From positions 55,327 through 119,326 of the forward strand of contig NZ_JAHKJW010000011.1 of the NCBI RefSeq assembly GCF_019710745.1: a stretch of 64,000 bases of DNA. The letters are read 5' to 3'. Position 1 is the stretch's first letter. Each line of letters begins with the position of its first letter. Source of the stretch: Streptomyces beigongshangae. Its GTDB lineage: Bacteria; Actinomycetota; Actinomycetes; Streptomycetales; Streptomycetaceae. Position numbers and translations under genes: made by a program. This document shows positions 57,742 through 64,000 of this stretch, piece after piece. Below the pieces are notes generated by a model. It was not told the DNA's origin. It saw only the letters and a list, made by a program, of their open reading frames with translations, and did no database searches.

Positions 57742-59448
57742 ATGGACTACTACGACCTCGGCTCCCACGGCCGCGCCGTGACGACGTCGTCCCCGCGGGC
57801 CCAGCTGTGGTTCGACCGCGGACTGGTCTGGTCGTACGCCTTCCACCACGAGGAGGCCGTCGCCTGCTTCGAGACGGCCGCGGCGGCGGACCCCGACTGC
57901 GCCATGGCCCACTGGGGCATCGCCTACGCCCTCGGCCCGAACTACAACAAGCCCTGGGAGTCCTTCGACGGCGAGGAGCTGGCCCGTACCGTCGGCCGTG
58001 CGCACGCCGCCGTGGAACTGGCGCGGGAGAAGGCGGCCGGTGCCACCCCCGTCGAGCGGGCCCTGATCGGAGCGCTGCGGGCCCGCCACCCGCAGGCGGA
58101 GGCCGCCGAGGACTGCGCGAGGTGGAACGAGCCGTACGCGGACGCCATGCGCGCGGTGCACGAACTCGCCCCGGACGACCCGGACGTCGCCGCGCTCTAC
58201 GCCGACGCGCTGATGAACCTCACCCCCTGGCGGCTGTGGGACCGGCGTACGGGCGAGCCGGCCGAGGGCTCCCGCACACAGGCGGCCAGGGAGGTGCTGG
58301 AGCGGGCGATCGCCACGGCGGCCGGGGAGCGGCATCCGGGGCTGCTGCACCTGTACATCCACCTGATGGAGATGTCCCCGGCCCCCGAGACCGCGCTGCC
58401 CGTCGCCGACCGGCTGCGCGGCCTGGTGCCGGACGCGGGGCACCTCCAGCACATGCCCACGCACCTGGACGTGCTCTGTGGCGACTACCGGCGCGTCGTG
58501 GCCGACAACGGCACGGCGATCGCCGCCGACGAGAAGTTCCTCGCGCGGTCCGGGGCGATGAACTTCCACACGCTGTACCGGGCGCACAACTACCACTTCA
58601 GGATCTACGGCGCGATGTTCCTGGGCCGTTCCGGGACCGCCCTGGAGACCGCGGCCCGCCTCGAAGCCGCCCTCCCGGAGGAACTGCTGCGCGTGCAGAG
58701 CCCGCCCATGGCGGACTGGCTGGAGGGTTTCCTCGCGATGCGGGTGCACGTCCTGATCCGCTTCGGCCGCTGGGCCGACATCCTGCGCCTGCCGCCGCCC
58801 GCCGACCCGCGGCTGTACTGCGTGACGACCGCGATGCTCCACTACGCCCGCGGCGTCGCCCACTCGGCCGGCGGCCGGACCGGGGCGGCCGAGACCGAGC
58901 GCGCCCTGTTCAGGGAGGCGGTGACGCGGGTCCCGCGGACGCGGATGCTCTTCAACAACACCTGCGCCGACATCCTCGCGGTCGCGTCGGCGATGCTCGA
59001 CGGCGAGCTGGAGTACCGCAGGGGCCGCCACGAGGCCGCCTTCGCCGCGCTGGAGCGGTCGGTCGAACTGGACGACGGCCTCCCCTACGACGAGCCCTGG
59101 GGGTGGATGCAGCCCACCCGGCACGCCTACGGGGCCCTGCTCCTGGAACAGGGGCGCGTCGCCGAGGCGGAAGCGGTCTACCGCGCCGACCTGGGGCTCG
59201 ACGACACGCTTCCGCGCGCCTCGCACCACCCCGGCAACGTCTGGGCCCTGCACGGGTTCCACGAGTGCCTCGTCCGGCTGGGCAGGACGGGGGAGGCACG
59301 GATCGTGGCCCAGCAGCTGAAGATCGCCGCGGCGGTGGCGGACGTACCGGTCGAGGCGTCGTGCTTCTGCCGGCTGCGGACCGGGACGGCTCCCGGGGCC
59401 GCCGACGCCGCCGCCGACGCCGGGGCGGACGGGCCCGGCTGCTGCTGA
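57742..59448 (+). CDS. TPR-repeat protein
   Basis: 568 residues. Tetratricopeptide-like repeats run the length: WSYAFHHEEAVACFETAAAA, PDCAMAHWGIAYALGPNYNK, LLHLYIHLMEMSPAPETALP, and YGALLLEQGRVAEAEAVYRA. The repeated HxxHExAVxCF / AMAHWGIAYA pattern is that of large soluble TPR proteins found beside phosphatases or oxidoreductases in actinobacteria. Cys-rich tail (ASCFCRL, GPGCC) is odd. AGGAG lies before the ATG at 57742; the upstream frame is not coding-like. Role unknown. Confidence 0.85.
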   Translation: MDYYDLGSHGRAVTTSSPRAQLWFDRGLVWSYAFHHEEAVACFETAAAADPDCAMAHWGIAYALGPNYNKPWESFDGEELARTVGRAHAAVELAREKAAGATPVERALIGALRARHPQAEAAEDCARWNEPYADAMRAVHELAPDDPDVAALYADALMNLTPWRLWDRRTGEPAEGSRTQAAREVLERAIATAAGERHPGLLHLYIHLMEMSPAPETALPVADRLRGLVPDAGHLQHMPTHLDVLCGDYRRVVADNGTAIAADEKFLARSGAMNFHTLYRAHNYHFRIYGAMFLGRSGTALETAARLEAALPEELLRVQSPPMADWLEGFLAMRVHVLIRFGRWADILRLPPPADPRLYCVTTAMLHYARGVAHSAGGRTGAAETERALFREAVTRVPRTRMLFNNTCADILAVASAMLDGELEYRRGRHEAAFAALERSVELDDGLPYDEPWGWMQPTRHAYGALLLEQGRVAEAEAVYRADLGLDDTLPRASHHPGNVWALHGFHECLVRLGRTGEARIVAQQLKIAAAVADVPVEASCFCRLRTGTAPGAADAAADAGADGPGCC

Positions 59449-59623
59449 GACCCGGCGCGGACCGGATGCTGTGGTCGGTTCGGACGCGCGTTCCACCGTC
59501 CCCTTGCACAGTTCACGCCCTGTTGCCCAGGGCGGGGCGGTGACGGCCCTTGTGCCCCCGGAATCGCTGACCGTACGCTGACAAGTCATAGAACTTCGGG
59601 CGTGGACGACTGGGGGAGCCGTC

Positions 59624-61180
59624 ATGTCCTGGGACCAGAACGACCCGCGCGGCGCATTCGCCGTACCGCCCATGCCCACCACGCCGCCGCCCGCTCCGGC
59701 GGACGGCCGGCGAGCGGCCGCGGTGGCGCTGCTGAACCTCTGCGGACTCGGACTCGGCTACGTGCTGGTGCGCCGCTGGTGGCCGGCGGCGGCCTGCTGG
59801 GCCGCGACGGCGGTCCTGCTCCTGGTCGCCCTGCCCGCGGAACCGGACGGCGTCCCCGCCGCGGCCGTCGTGACGTACCTCGTCCTCCTCGGGCTCGCGG
59901 CCGTCCACGGCGCGGTCGTGGGGCTGCGCACCCGGCTGACGTGGCCGTCGGCGGCCTGGGTCGCCGTCGTGCTCGGGATCGTGCTCCTGGCCGTGCCCGC
60001 CGGAGGCGTCGCCCTGTACGGCGGCGCGCGCGACGAAGCCACCGAGCAGATGCTCCTGGACCGGCTGGAGCGGGCGGACGAGTTGGTCCGGAAGGCCGGC
60101 GGGCAGCCCTTCCCGACAGCCCGGTCCGACTACCGCCGGGCCCTGACCGTCTACCGGGATCTGCGCGGGGACCACCCCGGTTCGCGGGCGGCCGACCGGG
60201 TCCCCGACCGGCTCAGGACCTACTACACCACGGTGGGTTCGGCCTACGCGGAGCAGAGGTACTGCGACGCCGTGGACCCGCTGAAGTACCTCCGCACGGT
60301 CCCGCGCACCATGGGCGCCGAGGAACTCGGGCGGCTCGCGACATGGCCCGACGACCGGCTGGCCACCTCGCTCTACGAGTGCGGGGCGCAGTCGCTGTCC
60401 GGCCGGGTCGCGACATGGACCACGCACTTCGGCGACCTCCTGATGACCTTCCCGCGGTCCGGGCAGAGCGCGAAGGTGGCACCCGCGGTCGGGACGGCGG
60501 TCGACAGGGCGGTGAAGGAGGTGGGCGGCGACGACCCCTGCGCGGCCGTCGAGCGCCTCGGCACCCTGCACACCCAGGTCGTGGGACTGCCGGGAGAGCG
60601 GGCGGGGCTGGGCGGAGCACTGCGCGAGGACGCCGGGCGGGCGGAGCGGAACGCGAACTCGGGCACGTACGCCTGCGGGGTGGACCAGTACCGGGAGAAG
60701 AGCTTCGCCGAAGCCGTCACCACGATGAACGAATTCGTCAGGAACAACGAGCGGCACAAGAACCTGGCCCGGGCCAAGAAGATCGCCATCGCCGCCGAGG
60801 TCGCCCAGACCGTGCCGGCCGCGGGCGGGCGCCTGCCGACCACGGCGTCCGGCGGCGGCATCTCCGTCACCGTCAAGAACGACAGCCCCGACGACATCAG
60901 GGTGCTGTACACGGGACCGGTGACCGGCAGCTTCACGCTCGAAGCCTGCGGGAACTGCACCTCCTACTCCCTCGCGAGCACGGCGGTGCCGGGCTTCGAG
61001 CCGTGCGGCGACAGCGGCAAGAACTATCCGCAGCGCACCGTTCGGCTGCCCGCCGGTACGACGTACTTCGTGCACAAATCCAAGGGCGGGTCCGGAAAGT
61101 CGCCGGCATCGGACACGGCGAAACTGTCGGCCGGTTACGTCTACACCGAGTGCGCCTACACGACGAGCTTCGGTTACTGA
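59624..61180 (+). CDS. Membrane protein with extracytoplasmic domain
   Basis: 518 residues. A Pro-rich N-terminus precedes TM helices (~30-130; VALLNLCGLGLGYVLVRRWW, AACWAATAVLLLVALPAEPD, AAWVAVVLGIVLLAVPAGGV). The large remainder has a helical TPR-like region (DEATEQMLLDRLERADELVR) and a C-terminal beta domain with Cys pairs (EACGNCTSYSLAST, GFEPCGDSGKNYPQR). GGGGGAG is five bases before the ATG. I do not recognise the family; it follows the TPR gene by 175 bp. Confidence 0.8.
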   Translation: MSWDQNDPRGAFAVPPMPTTPPPAPADGRRAAAVALLNLCGLGLGYVLVRRWWPAAACWAATAVLLLVALPAEPDGVPAAAVVTYLVLLGLAAVHGAVVGLRTRLTWPSAAWVAVVLGIVLLAVPAGGVALYGGARDEATEQMLLDRLERADELVRKAGGQPFPTARSDYRRALTVYRDLRGDHPGSRAADRVPDRLRTYYTTVGSAYAEQRYCDAVDPLKYLRTVPRTMGAEELGRLATWPDDRLATSLYECGAQSLSGRVATWTTHFGDLLMTFPRSGQSAKVAPAVGTAVDRAVKEVGGDDPCAAVERLGTLHTQVVGLPGERAGLGGALREDAGRAERNANSGTYACGVDQYREKSFAEAVTTMNEFVRNNERHKNLARAKKIAIAAEVAQTVPAAGGRLPTTASGGGISVTVKNDSPDDIRVLYTGPVTGSFTLEACGNCTSYSLASTAVPGFEPCGDSGKNYPQRTVRLPAGTTYFVHKSKGGSGKSPASDTAKLSAGYVYTECAYTTSFGY

Positions 61181-61361
61181 CGATCTCCGGCCCCCGCAAG
61201 GGGCACCCAGTGCCTTCTGAGGGGCTGGTGACGGGTGTGAGGATTCTGTGACCCATGGGGCCGGTAAGGACAGGGACCGGGCATCGTGTATCGCTGCGGG
61301 TAAGGTCCTGGATCTTGGTTCGGCTTGCGGAAACATCTATGGCGCAATAACTAGGTGAGTC

Positions 61362-62024
61362 ATGAATCTTTTCAGTCGTGGTGCTTCTCCCCGCCGCTCG
61401 GACACGCTGGTGGAACCGAAGGGGCACACCGGGCGGGGCGCTTCCCCCCAGGGTGGCCGGACGGAACCCGGCCTGACGGCCCTGACCGGGAACTGGGTCG
61501 TCGATCCCGCGCACAGCAGGATCGGCTTCTCCGTGCGGCACGCCATGGTCACGACCGTGCGCGGCGCCTTCACGGAGTACCACAGCCGGCTCTTCTTCGA
61601 CGGCCGCGACCCCTCCCGCTCGGGAGCCGAGATCGTGCTGTCCACGGCGAGCGTCGACACGGGTGTGGACCAGCGCGACAGCCATCTGACCGGCCGTGAC
61701 TTCCTGGACTCCGCCACCTATCCGCACATGCGCTTCCTCAGTACCGCCGTGCGGCTCGCGGGCCCCGACGTCTACCGGATGACCGGCGACCTCACCATCA
61801 AGGACACGACGCGTCCCGTCGTCCTGGAGCTCACCTACATAGGCCATGTCACCGACCCGTTCGGCTACGAGCGCGTCGGCTTCGACGGCACCACCACGAT
61901 CGACCGCTCCGAGTGGGGCCTGACCTACAACAGCAGACTGGCGGAGGGCGGCGCGATGGTGAGCGAGAAGGTCCGCCTCCAGCTCGACATAGCCGCCATC
62001 CGCAGCACCTCGCCCACCGGCTGA
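61362..62024 (+). CDS. YceI-family protein
   Basis: 220 residues. An N-terminal extension of ~45 residues precedes the lipocalin-like YceI domain: GNWVVDPAHSRIGFSVRHAM, TASVDTGVDQRDSHLTGRDF, LTIKDTTRPVVLELTYIGHV. It binds isoprenoid-like lipids in characterised members and lacks a signal peptide here. AGGTGAG precedes the ATG at 61362. It precedes the RsbW-like gene at 62138. Confidence 0.92.
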   Translation: MNLFSRGASPRRSDTLVEPKGHTGRGASPQGGRTEPGLTALTGNWVVDPAHSRIGFSVRHAMVTTVRGAFTEYHSRLFFDGRDPSRSGAEIVLSTASVDTGVDQRDSHLTGRDFLDSATYPHMRFLSTAVRLAGPDVYRMTGDLTIKDTTRPVVLELTYIGHVTDPFGYERVGFDGTTTIDRSEWGLTYNSRLAEGGAMVSEKVRLQLDIAAIRSTSPTG

Positions 62025-62137
62025 CCACCTGCCCGGTCCGACCGGCCGGGGGACGGGATGCCTGGGTGCGCGACTGCCGGGTACCCGGTTCATCGACCAC
62101 GACGTACGGACAGCAGGAACAGGAACGGGAGTGGGCC

Positions 62138-62572
62138 GTGGGGGTCAAGGCGATGGGCTGGGCGCATTCGTTTCCCGTGTCGGGCGGGGTGCGCGCCGGG
62201 CGGGAGTGGACGCGGGAACATCTGGAGTCCCTGCCGTGGACGGCGGCCGAACCGGAGACCGCGGATGCCGTCGTGCTGGCCGTGTCCGAGCTGCTCACCA
62301 ATGCCCACGTGCATGCGAACAGCGACGCGCAGATGGTGCTCACCTGGGACGGCGACTGCCTCCACGTGAGCGTCCACGACGAGGACCCGACGCTGCCGCG
62401 GCAGCGGGACCCGGAGGTCGGTGAACCGTCCGGCCGTGGGGTCGGCATCGTGCGGATGCTGGCCGACGACTGGGAGACGCGGTGCCAGCGGCACGGCAAG
62501 GTGGTGACGGCCTGTTTCCGCCCGGCCCTGGCCGATCCGGGGACCGGTGATCCGGAGACCGCCGGCTCCTGA
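62138..62572 (+). CDS. ATP-binding protein, RsbW/SpoIIAB-like HATPase
   Basis: 144 residues. GHKL ATPase: N-box LAVSELLTNAHVHANSDAQ, Asp-containing HVSVHDEDPTLPR and G-box SGRGVGIVRMLADDW. Resembles the protein at 39622 and belongs to the anti-sigma serine-kinase group. I chose GTG 62138 (MGVKAMGWAHSFP) because GGGAG lies six bases upstream; the long upstream frame is out of character. Its sigma partner is unknown. Confidence 0.87.
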   Translation: MGVKAMGWAHSFPVSGGVRAGREWTREHLESLPWTAAEPETADAVVLAVSELLTNAHVHANSDAQMVLTWDGDCLHVSVHDEDPTLPRQRDPEVGEPSGRGVGIVRMLADDWETRCQRHGKVVTACFRPALADPGTGDPETAGS

Positions 62573-62632
62573 CCGGCGGTGCGTGACCGGTCCGGCGGAC
62601 GGCGGCCCCCGCGCGGTCCCGGAAGGCCGTGG

Positions 62633-63202
62633 TCACTCGCCGGGCCAGTTCCGCAGGAGGGCGTCGAGGGCGTCCAGGATCCGGGTCCAGGTCTCCTGGG
62701 AGTCGGGGGCGCTGTGACTGAACCCTCCGCCCAGCTCCAGGCTGACGTAGCCGTGGAAGACGCTGCCCAGCAGCCGGACCGCGTGGGTCTGGTCCGGCTC
62801 CGTCAGGTCGTAGCCGCGCAGGACGGCCCGCGTCATCCGGGCGTGCCTGCTCCCTGCGCTGTTCGCTGCCGCCTCCGGGGACAGCCTGAGCTGGGCGGCG
62901 GCGTAGCGGCCGGGATGCTCGGCGGCGTAGTCGCGGTAGACGTTCGCCAGGGCCGTGAGGGCGTCCTTGCCGGCCCGTCCGGCCAGCGCGGTCGCGCCCC
63001 GGTCGGCCAGCTCCTCCAGTGCGAGCAGCGCGATGCCGGTCCTGAGGTCCTGGGAGTTCCTCAGGTGCGAGTACAGGCTCGCGACCTTGACGTCGAAACG
63101 CCTGGCGAGCGCGGACACGGTCACCTGGTCGAAGCCGACCTCGTCGGCCAGCTCGGCACCCGCCCGGACCAGGCGCTCCGTCGTCAGTCCCACACGACCC
63201 AC
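62633..63202 (-). CDS. TetR-family transcriptional regulator
   Basis: 189 residues from GTG 63202 (GGAGGA five bases upstream). HTH: LVRAGAELADEVGFDQVTVS, ALARRFDVKVASLYSHLRNS. The C-terminal domain (LGSVFHGYVSLELGGGFSHS) matches the WHG/TetR_C_33 type. The inverted repeat TGCCTA-N7-TAGGCA at 63239-63257 is placed upstream for autoregulation. A third half-site GCCTA follows. Targets unknown; the divergent neighbour is the hemC-like gene's far end, not a promoter partner. Confidence 0.9.
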   Translation of the reverse strand: MGRVGLTTERLVRAGAELADEVGFDQVTVSALARRFDVKVASLYSHLRNSQDLRTGIALLALEELADRGATALAGRAGKDALTALANVYRDYAAEHPGRYAAAQLRLSPEAAANSAGSRHARMTRAVLRGYDLTEPDQTHAVRLLGSVFHGYVSLELGGGFSHSAPDSQETWTRILDALDALLRNWPGE

Positions 63203-63238
63203 GGGACTCCTCCCTCTCGGCGGGCTCGATTGCTCATG

Positions 63239-63257
63239 TGCCTAAACCTTCTAGGCA
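63239..63257. promoter_or_regulatory. TetR operator TGCCTA-N7-TAGGCA
   Basis: A perfect six-base inverted repeat with a seven-base spacer, 37 bases upstream of the TetR GTG. A further GCCTA at 63263-63267 pairs with TAGGC of the first repeat, giving three half-sites, typical of cooperative TetR dimers. Confidence 0.65.
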
Positions 63258-63337
63258 AATGAGCCTACCTTGAGGGAGACGGGCCGGATCCGCTGCGGCG
63301 ATCCATGGCGCCGTCCCGCGGCGGCGGGCCCGGTCCG

Positions 63338-64000
63338 TCAGTGGTCGATGGCGTCGATCAGGTCGCGGGCTCCCTGGCGCAGCAGGGCGACGGCCACGGA
63401 GGTGCCGAGGGTGGCGGGGTCGAGGCGGCCGGCCCATTCGTGCGCGTTCAGCCGGGTCTTGCCGTCCGGAGTGAACACGCAGGCCCGCAGGGACAGCTCG
63501 CCGTCCAGGCCGGCCCTGGCGTAACCGGCGATCGGTGAGTTGCAGTGGCCCTGGAGGACGTGCAGGAACATGCGTTCCGCGGTGGCCTCGCGATGGGTGG
63601 CGGGATGGCCGAGCGCGCTGACGGCGTCGATGACCGTCGTGTCGTCCTCGCGGCACTGGAGCGCGAGGATGCCCGCGCCGATCGGCGGCATCATCGTCTC
63701 GGGGGAGAGGACCTCGGTGATCACATCGGTGCGCCCGATGCGCTCCAGGCCCGAGACGGCGAGCAGCAGCGCGTCCGCCTCCCCGGCCGCGAGCTTCTCC
63801 AGACGCCGGTTCGCGTTGCCGCGGAACGGCACGCACGTGAGGTGCGGCCGGGAGGCGGCGAGCTGTGCGGCACGGCGTACGGAGGAGGTCCCGATCCTGG
63901 TGCCGGGCGGCAGCTCGTCCAGGGAGAGCCCGCCCGGGTGGACGAGGGCGTCACGGATGTCGTCCCGTTCGAGGAACGCGGCGAACACGGTGCCCGCGGG
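63338..64000 (-). CDS. hemC: Hydroxymethylbilane synthase (HemC)-like protein, 5' end outside the window
   Basis: About 220 C-terminal residues are visible; the start lies beyond 64000. Porphobilinogen deaminase features: [49 protein letters not shown], and the cofactor cysteine in [14 protein letters not shown]. Canonical HemC has GGCxxPIGAYA at the cofactor site; [11 protein letters not shown] differs, which suggests a second, divergent paralogue. It makes preuroporphyrinogen from four porphobilinogen units if active. No heme genes are adjacent inside the window. Confidence 0.85.
   Translation of the reverse strand, partial: PAGTVFAAFLERDDIRDALVHPGGLSLDELPPGTRIGTSSVRRAAQLAASRPHLTCVPFRGNANRRLEKLAAGEADALLLAVSGLERIGRTDVITEVLSPETMMPPIGAGILALQCREDDTTVIDAVSALGHPATHREATAERMFLHVLQGHCNSPIAGYARAGLDGELSLRACVFTPDGKTRLNAHEWAGRLDPATLGTSVAVALLRQGARDLIDAIDH

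Overview
The window is very GC-rich with strong third-position G/C bias, GGAGG-type ribosome binding sites and many GTG starts. Its families (WhiB, ANTAR regulators, SpoIIE/RsbW-like phosphatase and kinase proteins, a Tat-exported cholesterol oxidase, a LAXTG surface protein and CebR-type operators) point to a Streptomyces chromosome. I found no rRNA, tRNA, CRISPR array, insertion sequence, prophage or large biosynthetic cluster. It reads as ordinary chromosome rich in regulatory and stress genes.

Region by region. 1-5.7 kb: small hypothetical and secreted genes, a decayed two-component remnant (PAS, receiver tail and OmpR-type winged-helix tail), a GNAT convergent with a luciferase-like oxidoreductase, and an AAA ATPase. 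5.7-11.1 kb: a DUF5997 gene divergent from a LysR-effector-domain protein, a Nudix hydrolase, a TauE/SafE exporter, YciO and the soluble transhydrogenase SthA, followed by a long inverted repeat. 11.1-14.7 kb: an FGE-like protein, then a Gfo/Idh/MocA oxidoreductase divergent from a LacI regulator with two matching operators, and a glyoxalase-fold protein. 14.7-17.8 kb: an unrecognised three-gene operon whose first two products share a glycine-rich motif. 17.9-25.9 kb: a STAS-ANTAR fusion, an HTH regulator, a stress-type SDR, an FAD-Rieske oxidoreductase and a multidomain SpoIIE phosphatase.

26-31.9 kb: a DUF1996 surface protein with a sortase signal, a lamin-tail secreted protein, then a GNAT gene and a GH5 mannanase/cellulase that each carry a perfect CebR operator. 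31.9-40.4 kb: a histone-H1-like protein, a CelD-like acetyltransferase, a GvpU-like protein, a phospholipase-D-type synthase, GAF-ANTAR and WhiB regulators, a hemerythrin, an RsbW-like ATPase and CsbD. Several of these are stress-associated families. 40.4-50.5 kb: an orphan substrate-binding lipoprotein, TetR plus threonine aldolase, a YihY membrane protein, a PucR-type regulator, cholesterol oxidase, an AhpD-like protein and a DapB-like dehydrogenase. 50.5-52.7 kb: a cold-shock pair, CspA-type protein then DEAD-box helicase, each behind a structured leader RNA. 52.7-64 kb: a second SpoIIE phosphatase, a TPR protein, membrane and YceI proteins, another RsbW-like ATPase, a TetR gene with an inverted-repeat operator, and the truncated start of a hemC-like gene at the right edge.

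The most distinctive signals are the two CebR boxes, the leader of the helicase gene (a 9-bp stem that buries its Shine-Dalgarno), the cold-shock leader with mutually exclusive pairings, the unrecognised 14.7-17.8 kb operon, and the two-component gene remnants near 2.1-2.6 kb. All family assignments come from reading the sequence; no database search was run.
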